DNA from: Macrostomum hystrix
Taxonomy: Eukaryota; Platyhelminthes; Macrostomidae
Direction: 5' to 3'
Assembly (NCBI GenBank): GCA_950097015.1
Contig: CATNEN010000029.1
Location: 3,181,501 to 3,245,500, forward strand
Length of the DNA stretch: 64,000 bases
Position numbers and translations under genes: made by a program. The notes beneath the pieces are model-generated. The model saw only the letters and a program-made list of their open reading frames with translations, did not search any database and was not told where the DNA came from. Positions 1 to 16,400 of the stretch are shown piece after piece; the first letter of the stretch is position 1; each line of letters starts with the position of its first letter.

Positions 1-1116
1 TCCTCCCTGTGTAAATAAATTCGAGGCTACATAAAACATATGCTCGTAGAAGCCTTGGAACCAGAATTTCTTTCTCTAAGCTATGTAAATATGCGAATAG
101 ATTTATCTCGTTATTTACATTGTCCTTCCCGTTTATAACTTTATTGAATTCGTGCGCAAAAATGGTGTTGAATCACCTATAGTCACATTTCTTTTTTTAA
201 AAAATGCACGTCTACATTATTAAAACAAGTAAGAATGTTTACACCTGTAGATAGGAATAGGATCAGCTGACTGAGTCGCATGATAAACGAGTGCAAGTGA
301 TATAGGACAGGTCTGTGTGAGATAGGATTGATAATGGAGTAATTCGGTCCACTAATTTAAATGTTGCTATTCGGGTTTAATTACATTAAGAATTAGCCAA
401 GGGGGTTAACGTAGCTCAATGGTTAGAGCTTCGGACTTCTGATCGAGAGGTCAGGAGTTCGATTCTCAACTTAAGGACTGGAATATGTATCATCAAGAAA
501 GGCTTTTAATTACTGACTGCTTCAGTCACGGAAAGCTCTGAAGCCAAGCCTAATGGTCCGGAAAATGAGAGCTTGGCGGGCATTTGTCTCTCCATTTCAC
601 CTACAGCAGACAACAATTAAAATATATGAATATTATATACAGAAATGGTTTGTTTTGTCAACTCCCCTAATCTCGCATACTGTAAGCCTGCATAGTCAAG
701 CCGGCCAAGGATCCACAGCAAGGATCCACGGCGATTTGATCGCTATAATTATTGATTCATACAATGGGAGCGGGACACATAGAGACGGGCGCGCAGACTT
801 CTTACAGCAAATGGCGCAAAGCAGATTTGAGTTCTGCTCAACTTAGGTGCTTGCTAAAATAAGGGGAAGGGCGATCCCCATTCCTTGATCGGGTGAGAGA
901 ATGAAGTATCGATTCCGATTCCACACTGATCAATCATTTGGAGTTGAGTATAGGTCATACCTACGTGTACGTTGAGGGATTTCAAAACTGAATACATGGA
1001 TAATCTTATCATTTTAATGTCATTTATTGCCAGGGCTAATAGGCACAGGCCTATGTAAAAAAATAGTTCCTATAAATCGGTTGTGCTACGATTACGGAAT
1101 AATAGTAAATACGGTT
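1..1116. other. AT-rich spacer, no gene seen
   Basis: Apart from the tRNA-like element I see nothing supportable. An open frame at 553-846 starts at a non-ATG codon, resembles no family and is flanked by no convincing splice sites. Confidence 0.5.
408..478 (+). repeat. tRNA-like element, degenerate (SINE head or tRNA pseudogene)
   Basis: The stretch reads like a tRNA: an A-box-like tagctcaatggttagag, a TCT anticodon-like triplet in cttctga, and a B-box-like ggagttcgattctc. The anticodon stem pairs poorly and the acceptor ends do not match, so a working tRNA-Arg(UCU) is unlikely. The A-box region resembles that of the SINE at 25383-25660, which suggests a related tRNA-derived retroelement. 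The 3' body is not recognised. Confidence 0.45.
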
Positions 1117-2648
1117 TCTATGATTCAAGCTGCGATAGCTTCCTAAAGTTCCAGCTGCGATACCTTCCTAAAGTTCCAGTTACGGTTCCTTTCTACGATT
1201 CCAGCTACGGTTCCTTCCTACGATTCCAGCAACAGTTCCTTTCTACGATTCCAGCAACAGTTCCTTCCTACGATTCCAGCAACAGTTCCTTTCTACGATT
1301 CCAGCTACGGTTCCTTCCTACGATTCCAGCAACAGTTCCTTTCTACGATTCCAGCAACAGTTCCTTCCTACGATTCCAGCAACAGTTCCTTTCTACGATT
1401 CCAGCTACGGTTCCTTCGTACGATTTCAGCAACAGTTCCTTTCTACGATTCCAGCTACGGTTCCTTTCTACGATTTCCGGCAACGGTTCCTTTCTACGAT
1501 TCCAGCTACGGTTCCTTCCTACGATTCCAGCAACAGTTCCTTTCTACGATTCCAGCAACAGTTCCTTCCTACGATTCCAGCAACAGTTCCTTTCTACGAT
1601 TCCAGCAACAGTTCCTTTCTACGATTCCAGCAACAGTTCCTTTCTACGATTTCCGGCAACGGTTCCTTCCTACGATTCCAGCAACAGTTCCTTTCTACGA
1701 TTCCAGCAACAGTTCCCTTCTACGATTCCAGCAACAGTTCCTTCCTACGGTTCCTTTCTACGATTCCAGCTACGGTTCCTTCCTACGATTCCAGCAACAG
1801 TTCCTTTCTACGATTCCAGCAACAGTTCCCTTCTACGATTCCAGCAACAGTTCCTTCCTACGGTTCCTTTCTACGATTCCAGCTACGGTTCCTTCCTACG
1901 ATTCCAGCAACAGTTCCTTTCTACGATTCCAGCAACAGTTCCTTCCTACGATTCCAGCAAGTTTCTTCCTACGATTTCCGGCAACGGTTTCTTCCTACGA
2001 TTTCCGGCAACGGTTCCTTTCTACGATTCCAGCTACGGTTCCTTCCTACGATTCCAGCAACAGTTCCTTTCTACGATTCCAGCAACAGTTCCTTCCTACG
2101 ATTCCAGCAACAGTTCCTTTCTACGATTTCCGGCAACGGTTCCTTCCTACGATTCCAGCAACAGTTCCTTCCTACGATTCCAGCTACGGTTCCTTCCTAC
2201 GATTCCAGCTACGGTTCCTTCCAACGATTCCAGCAACAGTTCCTTCGTACGATTCCAGTTACGGTTCCTTCCTACGATTCCAACTAAGTTTCATTTCTAC
2301 AATTCCAGTTACGGTTCCGCCCTTCGATTCCAGTTACGGTTCCTACTAAGTTTCCTTTCTACGATTCCAGTTTCGCTTCCTTACTACGATTCCAGCTTCG
2401 TTTTCTTTCTACGATTCCAGTTTCGGTTCCTTCCTACGATTCCAGCTACGTTTTCTTTCTACGATTCCAGTTTCGGTTCCTTCCTACGATTCCAGCTACG
2501 TTTTCTTTCTACGATTCCAGTTTCGGTTCCTTCCTACGATTCCAGCTACGTTTTCTTTCTACGATTCCAGTTTCGGTTCCTTCCTACGATTCCAGCTACT
2601 TTTTCTTTCTACGATTCCAGTTACGGTTCCGCCCTTCGATTCCAGTAA
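1117..2648. repeat. 25-bp minisatellite, about 60 copies
   Basis: Tandem units of 25 bp built on cgattccagcaacagttc or the variant cgattccagctacggttc. Sub-variants (tttccggcaacgg, cttcgttttc) cluster toward the right end, as expected from local unequal exchange. The unit has no stop codon in some frames, giving an apparent 521-codon frame that I regard as an artefact. It lies downstream of the ARF gene, in the spacer. Confidence 0.9.
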
Positions 2649-2649
2649 A

Positions 2650-4105
2650 GCTTTACTTTACCTTGGATAAGGAGTGCTGTATGCGGGCCTGTCACTTTTC
2701 AGCAAACCAAATAAAATAAAAAAGGAATAGCTTTTTCATTTTTAAAAGCGATTTGCCGAGAAACATAAATTGTGCAATTTATTGTATTGGCATTTATTGA
2801 TTAAACATAAAACAAAAGGAGTTTAAAGTGCTTACAAGTGTTGCCTAAACCCCAACTGAACAATACTTAATGTTATTTGTCATAGTTTTACGTTTATTTG
2901 AAAATGATACCTAAATTCCATTCAAAGAGGGAAAACACAGAGACTTAATGATAATGAATTAATTAAAAGTAGAAAACAACTATTGACTGAAACTGTAGCC
3001 GCTTGCACTCAGGCTCAGGGTGAACACACTGGGCGCAGCGAGGCTTATAAAGCGAGTTAGCAACCTAATTTTTTAACACAATTCAAAGGTTCATATTCAA
3101 CTTTCTGCCAGTTCATCAACGCTTGGATGTATGTTGGAGAAGGAGGCGGGGGAGATCAAGAATTATCTTAAATCATAACTTCCATCAACAAGAATATTCA
3201 CGGGTGCTTTTAGAAGCAAAATATATAAGGTTGGAATAAAATTGAAAGAAGAAAACAAACAGTATGTACTAAGAGAAATAGACAAAAAGTAAACAAAGCA
3301 AAGGGTATTCCAATTCACCGATTGAAATTAGGACCGCGATAACCAGAGAGTCGCTAACTCTACTTATTTTTCAACTAATTAATCAACTAGCTAGCTACAA
3401 ATACAGACAAATAAGAACTTTAAAATGGAACACAAAAATGATGGAACACAGGTGAGCTTACACTTTCCAGATATGCGAATCTATAGATTTCAGCTCATCG
3501 AATTCAACACTGACACCTATATGCATATTCTATTGGTGGCGGTATTTCCTGGATGTATTTCTAAGAAAGAATTCTAAAATTAGGAATAAATACTCACGCA
3601 ACATTGCAAATCAGAATATTATTAGACGAACATGTTCATGTATATGCGCGGTTGACTGCCCGCCACAGACTTATATATAAGGCCGCATGGTAATGATATA
3701 CATAGCAAAGTAGCAATTAAAAACTTAATTTCAAGACTTTCCCCCCATTTGTGGATGTGAGTGATAGGGGCGCTCTACTGACCGACGGAATGGTTGGCTA
3801 AGAGCTTATAAGGTTAGCTAATTTCGACTACTGTTGGATGAATCACTGCTAGCTAGTAACGACAGCAAGGCGGGCCGTAGCAACCCCGGCAACAATAAAG
3901 ATCGATCAACAAGAGATACGAAAATGTCAATGTCTGTGGTAAAGAAGGGACAGGCAGGGACAAAGGACAGAAAGCAAGCCAGTAACAATGCAATCGGACA
4001 ATAGAACAAACAAAGAAATCAAGATTATCGACCAGTCTGTGCTTTTGTCCACTTTCTGTTTAACTATTTTTCTTAATTAATAAACTCAATCAAAATGTGC
4101 TCAAG
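2650..4105. other. AT-rich spacer / presumed 3' flank of ARF
   Basis: No coding region recognised. The left part is AT-rich; the part nearest 4105 is expected to contain the ARF 3' UTR, but I could not place a convincing minus-strand polyadenylation signal close to the stop. Confidence 0.4.
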
Positions 4106-6793
<2,688 letters not shown>

Positions 6794-7415
6794 TGTTTTG
6801 AATAATTTCCTCTCGCAGAAATAAAGAATAGTGCTTCAAAGCTACCACGATTGACTGACAAAAGGTATTGTGTAACTTTGCTCTTCACTCAGTTATTACA
6901 TATACGCTGTTGATGTCATCATGGTTTAAAAAGTTTGGAAGCATTTTTTTAACAAAAGTTAACATTCTTATCTTTACTATAACATTTCTGATATGCAGTT
7001 GAAAAAGTAAAGTTTTTAATGCTTTTTTTCTCACTCGCAGTCTAAGTTTTTTAAACAAAAAATTATCTACATTTTGAATTACCGCTTTTGGTTTTCTTTT
7101 ATTCTATGAACTCGAAGAAGAGGCATGATCTAAAATCTGTAATAAATTATCGCGAATTCACTCTTTACTTTGACACTGGTCTTATAATCTCCCTTTACTA
7201 ATAGCTTCAGATTTCTTTAAATTGACGTTAACTTTTTTGTATTTAATATATTCATGTGTCCTAGCGCTTTTCTTGAGTTGTAGTATTGTTTCTTGCAGTT
7301 ATTGACTGGACGGATTTTGCGTTCGCCTGTAACTTCTTATAAAAAGGCTTTGATAAGGAAAAAAGGTAAAGGTTTTTTTGGATTGACAAAAACATACTAC
7401 GTGCTTTTTGAAGCG
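6794..7415. promoter_or_regulatory. Bidirectional ARF/OSBP intergenic promoter region
   Basis: The two start codons are divergent and 622 bp apart, so both promoters must lie here unless hidden 5' UTR exons exist. An acceptor-like tttcttgcag ends at 7297, so the OSBP 5' UTR may be spliced. The sequence is AT-rich; I could not assign a TATA box or initiator with confidence. Confidence 0.5.
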
Positions 7416-10400
7416 ATGAATGATCTAGTTATTCGCGACCAATCAACCCAGTACAAAGGATGGCTTTACAAATGGACTAATTACCTTAGGGGCTATCAAA
7501 AAAGATGGTTTGTTCTTCAAAATGGACTTCTTTCTTACTATCGGTAAGTATTTTCAGCTGTATTTATTTATATATTGTATTATATAAACGTAAGTACATC
7601 GTGTGTAAGACATCCTTCCATATTGCCACTAAGCAAGCATGAAGCATATTATAACTACCGATTTTAAACATTTTATTTTTGCTTGGTAATGAGCTCAATT
7701 AAAAAAACAACTTTTGTTTTCTTAGCCTGTCTTATCTGGAATTTGTGATACTTTAAGTAATTAAATAGAAAATTTAGAATTCTTTTTGTATTAGAATTCT
7801 TAAAGCTTAGCTTTGAATCCATCTATTGCAAATCAAACTATTGCTTGCATTTTAAACTGGAACTAACATATTTTGTTATTTGTACAAACTTTTATAGCTT
7901 TCTTAATGTTCATTCGTCTTGCTTTGTACTTTTTGGTCATATATAAATTACTTTTTTAGGTAATACATGTGATGAACACATAAACATCAATATCATGAAG
8001 AAAATAGCATTTAAAACACTTCTCAGTAATTATATATCACGTTTGACCCATCCAAATAAGTAACTTAATATGTCACAAATCATGAAATAGAATTGACTTA
8101 ACACTCATACATTATATTTAGCTAAATTCTACTTTACATATAGTTGCATTAATAAGAAATTAGCATGCTTTTTGTTCAAAAAGATTCACATAACTTTACT
8201 TGTGCCATTTGGATAATGTAGTACTAGATTTTACACAATCAAAATTTGCATCATTAACTATTTTGTGTTATGTTTGCCTAAAATATGTTCGTCTAAATCT
8301 CAATTATATATAGGGGCCTATATTAGGCTGTTTTGCACAAATGTTAGTTTTTTGTTTGAAAGCTTAAACTGCTATAGCTACAGACATCATTTAGTATGTA
8401 ACTTTTTATTTTGCCTAGTCCCAGAGGTTTTTGATTTAATCTGTTTGCTCCTATTTTGCCTTAATTAAATTTATATAATTTATTTATAAGTTACATTGCT
8501 ACTTTCACTATTCTACAAGCACTATCAATAAAATGAATGCTCAGCTTAGCCATGATTCACACCCATTCAGAAATCCTACAGAAATGTCCCATACCTGCCG
8601 TGGCACCATCAACCTGGCCAGCGCCCAGATTCTTCCATACGACTCATGCACCTTCATCATTAAGAATAGTGGCACACAGGTGTTCCACTTGAAGGCGCCA
8701 TCTGAGGTTGACAGGCAGCGCTGGGTGACCGCTTTGGAGTTGGCCAAGTCGAAGGCCCCGGCTATTAGAGATGCTGGTGAGTAATCTGTTGTGGTGCTTG
8801 TAACTTTTTACTCACTGTTTGTCTGTTAGATGATTTTTCTTATCTATCTATCCGTGGGTCCCTATCCTTCACTCTCCATCCGTGGGTCCCTATCCTTCCC
8901 TATCCATTCGTGGGTTACTATCCTTCCTTATCCATCCATCAGTCACTATCCCTCCTTATCCATCTATCAGTCACTATCCCTCCTTATCCATCAGTCACTA
9001 TCCTTCCTTATCCACCCATCAGTCGCTATCCTTCCTTATCCATCCATCAGTCGCTATCCTTCCTTATCCATCCATCAGTCACTATCCCTCCTTATCCATC
9101 CATCCATCAGTCCCTATTCTTCCATATCCATATTTTGATCGGGGATTATTTCTTCCCTATCTACTGAAGATTTTTCATTTCATTTCATTTTTTAACGTGC
9201 AAATGAATACCGAATTATTTGTATGTTAATCTACTTGAAAGCTAGATATGGAAATACAATACTTAAGCTTATGTAAAACTACATTTTGAGTTAAGTCTTG
9301 CACTATCGGATAAACAAATTTATTAGTCAATTTTCCCGCAATTGAAAGATCTTTAACCAATCTGCCAACTGCACTGCCCTGTCCTAAATTCTATTCGCAC
9401 GCAAATTTTCCAGCTTTTTCCACATCAATTGGGCTTCTACATTATATATTATCATAAGCGTCTCGACCTTCTCTTATTGACGACCCTCTGTCCTCCCCCC
9501 CGCCAAGTTGGTCACGCATCGTTGACTGTGATTTCATTCTTACATGCAGCCCCCATGTCAGATTTTCCCCATTTTTCTCATTCTTTTATATATAATGTAT
9601 CTCTCTTATCTTTCTTATCTATCTCTTTATTATCTTTGATCTTTGTACAAATGTGTACCAGCATTCGCTGAGGTGACGAACTGGATGGGGTGTGTCGGCC
9701 ACCCAATCGCTGTGCAATTTGCGACTCATTTCAAGGGCACAATTTAAGCAACCAACCCTGCTGCAGACTCGTGCTCGGAAGAGGACGGCGAGATCACAAT
9801 GGGCACGGACTCGAAGGAGGTTGAACAGCTGATAGCGCAGATCGATCAGAAGCTAACTGACATGAAGAACTTCAGCGCGACGCTGAATCACAACGGCGAG
9901 ACTCTCATCCGCCTGCTGGCAGAATTTGAATCCAAACGATGCGATTCGGCCGCTGTGGCCGCCGTAGCATCCGCCAACTCAGAGGACACCCTGGTGAAGT
10001 CGCTGAAGGAGAGGACAACTATGCATAAGATTATGCTCAACGCTATGCTCAATGTGAGTCATTTTAGCAAAATTATCCCAGAAATCTACTTCTGAGTTGC
10101 TTGTTAAACACGCTCTAAAAAGCAATGGTAATTACAAAGAGAAATTATATTCTTAAAGAAACTATTGCCAAAGGACTCATTAGCTAGAGCTAGCTTGTCA
10201 CTGATCCGTATTTGACAGCGTGTATCTGTATTTTTCTTAACTATATTGGTGTCTGAACTGTTTTTACGCTCGTCCATTATGAAAATAGGGATTCTAAATC
10301 CCTAGTTTCGGCGTGGGATCTGGGATTATAAGAAATTTCCATCTGAGATTTTTAGTCCTCTGTATGGGATTCTTAATCCCCTATATAGGACTTTTAATTC

Positions 10401-13400
10401 TCTATATGGGATTCTTAATCCTCTATATGGGATTCTAAATCCTCTATATGGGATTCTTAATTCTCTATATGGGATTCTTAATCCTCTATATGGGATTCTA
10501 AATCCTCTATATGGGGTTCTTAATCCTCTATATGGGATTCTTAATCCTCTATATGGGATTCTTAATCCTCTATATGGGATTCCTAATCCTTATGGCCTTG
10601 CAAGTTCATATCTGCGCTCCCTAATAATATTATTTAGTGTATATCTCAAAGACCTGTCAATCACTCTGTATCTTATCTTTCTGTTTCCTCTTTGCGTCCC
10701 CATGCCCCTCTTTTTTTAATTTGTGATTTGTGATAATGCAGGTCATTTTATAAGGAGCATTTAAATTACAACCTATTATGTCATCGCTAATCATAAAGGC
10801 CCTTTGTGTATGCAATATCGAAGCTGATACTGACATCATCTTCTTATAATTCTTCCCAATTGCTGCAGCTCCTATGCCGTGTACGTAGCTTCCGTGAACG
10901 TAGGGGGGGTGGTTGGTTTTGCCTAATCTCTTGTGGCATCTTCAGCCACCGGGATTGCCGATTTTTATGTTTCTGGTAGGCGAGAGAGGGAAAGAGAGCT
11001 CGACTGTCTGAACTCGAGAAATGGGACTAGACTAGGATACTTTTTGCAGGCCCCATTACTCCCATCTCCCCCCTCTCTCTCTGTCTCCCTGTGCAATCGA
11101 CGCTTTGAACATTGACGTAAAAAAGAAAGAACAACAAATAAAATAAGCGCGCCTATTCCGGAGTAGGCTCATTCCGTCCCTCAGTTTGCTGGCCCCAGTG
11201 CCGGAAGGCCATTGCGTGGTCGGTCTGGTGTGCTAGTTGCCACTCTCTAATACATAATATGTACTCGTCATCCCGCCTCTCCTTCCTCTCTATCCCCCAC
11301 TGCTGCTGCAACTTTTTCTCCCACCGATCTGAGTAGATGCCTATATATCCTATCCCTCCGATGCGCCCCAGTCGTGTCGCGACGTTGGCGAATTTCTGTC
11401 TAACGAAGGTCGCCGCTGGAAGCGACTGCTGGAGCATGAGCGGGGCCAACGGCGCCAGCTGCAGGACATGGTTGAACAGCTAGCCAAGCAGCACAGCTCG
11501 CTTGAGAAGAAAATTATTCTTGAAGGCTCCTGCGGCTCGCATCCGGGCTTTACCGAATCCACACAAAAGCCTAGGGGTGAGCATTGCTTTCTGAGAGCTG
11601 TGATCTGTCAATACGCCTTCCAGTATCCAGTCAAGTCATCACCCAACTATCCCTTAACCCTGTGATCAAGTCATTGCCCCATCATCAAGTCATTACCCAA
11701 CTATCCCTTAACCCTGTGATCAAGTCATTGCCCCATCATCAAGTCATTACCCAACTATCCCTTAACCCTGTGATCAAGTCATTGCCCCATCATCAAGTCA
11801 TTACCCAACTATCCCTTAACCCTGTGATCAAGTCATTGCCCCATCATCAAGTCATTACCCAACTATCCCTTAATCCTGTGATCAAGTCATTGCCCCATCA
11901 TCAAGTCATTACCCAACTATCCCTTAACCCTGTGATCAAGTCATTGCCCCATCATCAAGTCATTACCCAACTATCCCTTAACCCTGTGATCAAGTCATTG
12001 CCCCATCATCAAGTCATTACCCAACTATCCCTTAATCCTGTGATCAAGTCATTGCCCCATCATCAAGTCATTACCCAACTATCCCTTAACCCTGTGATCA
12101 AGTCATTGCCCCATCATCAAGTCATTACCCTATCATCAAGTCATTACCCTATCATCAAGTCATTATCCTATCATCAAGTCATTACCCCATCATCAAGTCA
12201 TTACCCCATCATCAAGTCATTACCCCATCATCAAGTCATTACCCTATCATCAAGTCATTACCCCATCATCAAGTCATTACCCCATCATCAAGTCATTACC
12301 CCAGCATCAAGCCGTTTCATAATAGTTTATTTATTTTGTCAAACAAGTAGATCCCGCCGCCTCGGCTGCTTCCCCTGGAGCCGCCGCCTCCGCCGCCGTC
12401 GCCGCCACCGGAGCTGTAGCAGCAGCGGCGGGAGCAGTCGACGAAGATAAAAGCGACGACGAATTTCACGACGCCAACGAAATGTTCGAGCTGGATGACG
12501 GCGGCGACTGCGGCGTGGCAAATTCGCAGAGACAGCAGCGCGAGAAGCAGATTATAAAAATCAGCTTGCCAACTGGCCGAGTGCCCAGTCCGGCTGTCGT
12601 ACAAAAAGCAGACAGCTTCGCAGATGAATACGAAAGCGACTGCGAATACTCCGACATGGAGGCGGCTAATGAAAGTCGCGAATACAAAGTCATCATGTCT
12701 GGCAAGCTGGCTAGGAATGCGTCCACAGCTTCGTCCGGTTCCGGCCAGCTGAGGGTTCGTCAGCAGCAGCAGCAGCTGACCCGGCCAGGTTCGTATGGTG
12801 GACTACAGCAGCAGCAGCGGCAGTCGTCAAACATTCGGTTGCGTCGCTCGTGCGTACCTGAGCGGCCAAACTACAGCCTGAACCTGTGGAGCATCATGAA
12901 GAATTGCATCGGTCGCGAACTAACCAAGATTCCAATGCCGGTGAATTTTAGTGAACCGTTAAGCATGCTGCAGCGTATCACCGAGGAGCTTGAGTACTCA
13001 CAGTGCCTGGACAGAGCCGCCCGAGCCGCTGACCAATGGGAGCAGCTAGCCTATGTCGCCGCCTACACCATTAGCGCATATTCCACTACGGCTGTGCGCA
13101 CTGCTAAGCCGTTTAATCCGTTGCTAGGCGAAACTTTTGAATTCGATCGAACCGAAGACCTCGGCTGGCGATCATTCGCTGAGCAGGTCGGTCACGTGAC
13201 CTGCTGCTTTCCCACCATTTAATCCGTTGTTAAAATTTGTGGCTAAGGGGCTAGATGAGCTGATAATTGTGTCCATTGTTGCTGATAGTTGTGTCCATTG
13301 TAGCTGATAGTTGTGTCCATTGTTGCTGATAGTTGTGTCCATTGTTGCTGATAATTGTGTCCATTGTTGCTGATAGTTGTGTCCATTGTTGCTTATAGTT

Positions 13401-16400
13401 GTTGTGTCCATTGTTGCTGATAGTTGTGTCCATTGTTGCTGATAGTTGTGTCCATTGTTGCTGATAGTTGTGTCCATTGTTGCTGATAATTATATCCATT
13501 GTTGCTGATAGTTGTGTCCATTGTTGTTGATAATTATGTCCATTGTTGCTGATAATTGTGTCCAGCATAGCTGATAATTGTGTCCAGCATAGCTGATAAT
13601 TGTGTCCAGCATAGCTGATAATTCCCTTGTCTCCACCACACCTGCCAGGTGAGCCACCACCCGCCAGTGGCCGCATTTCACGTTGAAAGCAAGGCAGGCT
13701 GGATCGCCTACCAGGAGTTCGGCATGTCCAGCAAGTTTCGCGGCAAATTCCTGTCAATCATACCGCAGGGCATCGCTCACCTGGTATTCGCCGAATCTGG
13801 GCATCACTACACCTGGCGAAAGGTGACATCAACTGTGCACAATATTATTGTTGGCAAACTGTGGATTGACAATCACGGCGAGATGGACATTGTTAATCAC
13901 ACCACTGGCGATGTGTGCCGGCTAAACTATAAGCCTTATTCGTATTTTTCTCGCGAGACGCCACGCAAAGTCACTGGCGTCATTACTGACCGACAGGGCG
14001 TCACGAGGTGAGCGGCAAAATCACCGGACAGTTTCATTGCAAGACAACAGCGGGGATAGATGAGACACTGAAGAGATGAGACACGGGAGAGATGAGACAC
14101 GGGAGAGATGAGACACGGGAGATAAGAGACACGGGAGAGATGAGACACGGAAGAGATGAGACACGGGAGAGATGAGACACGGGAGATAAGAGACACGGGA
14201 GAGATGAGACACGGGAGAGATGAGACACGGGAGAGAAGAGACACGGGAGAGATGAGACAAGGGAGAGATGAGACACGGGATAGATGAGACACGGGATAGA
14301 TGAGACACGGAAGAGATAAAACTTGGAAGAGATGAGACAGGGAAATTTTCTTGATTGGTGCTTAGGGAGCGAGGAGTTTTGTGGGCCGGATTTCGCGTAC
14401 CCTAGCTCCATAGGATCCAATAACAACCTGGATTCCGCTCACAAAGGTACGTTCTAACCGGCACCTGGGACGAAATGATCGAAGCCGCCAAGGTATTTCG
14501 CATCGACGATAGCAACCGGGCCAAGCAGCCGGTGATGGAGACCCGGCCGGCCAGCGTCCTGTGGCGTCGCAATCCGAGCCTGCCCAACGCCGAAAAGATG
14601 TACAACTTCACCAAATTCGCTGTGGAACTCAACGAGCCGGAGAACGGCGTGGCGCCCACCGACTCGCGCCGTCGACCAGATCAGCGCCTCATGGAGGAGG
14701 GCCGCTGGGACGAGGCAAACAAAGAGAAACTGCGGCTGGAGGAGAAACAGCGAGTCAAGAGGCGACAGCGCGAGGCGGCCGATGCTGAAGCTGCCGCTGT
14801 CGGCTCCTCTGCCACAGTCGGTGGGACGGCAGCGTTAACAACATCTGTTGGACCATCGGGTGAGTTTTTGCATTTGCTATCGAGATTGTAGGCCGCCAAT
14901 GAGTGTAATATTTGGCAGATTGTAGGCCGCCAATGAGTGTAATATTTGGCAGATTGTAGGCCGCCAATGAGTGTAATATTTGGCAGATTGTAGGCCGCCA
15001 ATGAGTGTAATATTTGGCAGATTGTAGGTCTGCGAATGAGTATAATATTTGGCAGATTGTAGGCCTACCTATGAGTGTAATATTTGGCAGATTGTAGGCC
15101 TGCGAATGAGTGTAATATTTGGCAGATTGTAGGCCTGCGAATGAGTGTAATATTTGGCAGATTGTAGGCCTGCGAATGAGTGTAATATTTGGCAGATTGT
15201 AGGCCTGCGAATGAGTGTAATATTTGGCAGATTGTAGACCTACCTATGAGTGTAATATTTGGCAGATTGTAGGCCTGCGAATGAGTGTAATATTTGGCAG
15301 ATTGTAGGCCTGCGAATGAGTGTAATATTTGGCAGATTGTAGGCCTGCGAATGAGTGTAATATTTGGCAGATTGTAGGCCTGCGAATGAGTGTAATATTT
15401 GGCAGATTGTAGACCTACCTATGAGTGTAATATTTGGCAGATTGTAGACCTGCGAATGAGTGTAATATTTGGCAGATTGTAGACCTACCTATGAGTGTAA
15501 TATTTGGCAGATTGTAGGCCTACCTATGAGTGTAAAAGTTACCAGATTGTAGCCTCAATAATAAGTGTAATATTAGGTATACTGTAGACTTTCAAGTGTC
15601 TCAATTGATAAATTTTCAATTTTTACTGACAAATTTACTTTTTCTAACTGCCTTTGGATTTTCTAAGACAATAAGCGGTTTCTCGTAGACGAAATAAAAA
15701 TAAAAGTACAAGACCATTTTTGCAGACATTCGTCGCAAGCGACGCGCCAGTAAAAGTATGATTAAAAAAACTGGTACTTTGCTATTGCTTATTAAATTAA
15801 GAATGCGATCCATGCTGTGTTATGCAATGCATTTCTACTTTCAATATTACTCGTATTTACATCTATAAACTTATATATTACTTTAAGTATAGTTACTAAT
15901 TTTATGAATATGTGCACCTTGCACGAATTAATTTTATTTGAAAACATTCTGCGTGGTTCTGTGATTTCTCCTGCCAGCACGTTCTGTGATTTCCTTTTTG
16001 AATTGAAGCACACTTTTTTTGTTCATTGCAGTCATTCACCTGGTGGACAAAATAAAATTTGTTAGAAAATGCAAGGAAATAGAACGGGGCCGATTTGCGG
16101 GATGATATACACTGCCAGACAACACCACCCACATGTGTGTGTTCTCAGGAGTACAGCGAAATCAGCCTCCTCGCTGGCTGCATAGTGGACTGGGTGGATC
16201 CTTGCAGACAGAGATTTCACTGTAACAATTCTGCAAATTCACTCTGCTGTGCATTATAGATAATTTAATATTCTAATCCTACTACTTACTCAGTAGAAAA
16301 AAATTTCTCTTTTCTCTCCCTTCTATCCTCTGTCTCTATCTCTCCTGTCTCCATCTCTCCTGTCTCTATCTCTCCTGTCCCTATCTCTCCTGTCTCTATC

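Noticed and set aside
408-478. Functional tRNA-Arg(UCU) gene
   Set aside because: Anticodon and acceptor stems do not pair well; a tRNA-derived element fits better.
553-846. 97-codon frame
   Set aside because: Non-ATG start, no resemblance to a known protein, no splice context.
1083-2648. 521-codon open frame
   Set aside because: It is the 25-bp minisatellite read through; unit length is not a multiple of three and the frame survives only because the unit lacks stops.
11584-12450. 288-codon frame bridging the intron 4 array and OSBP exon 5
   Set aside because: It is in a different frame from the OSBP exon 5 reading, which is fixed by the family match.
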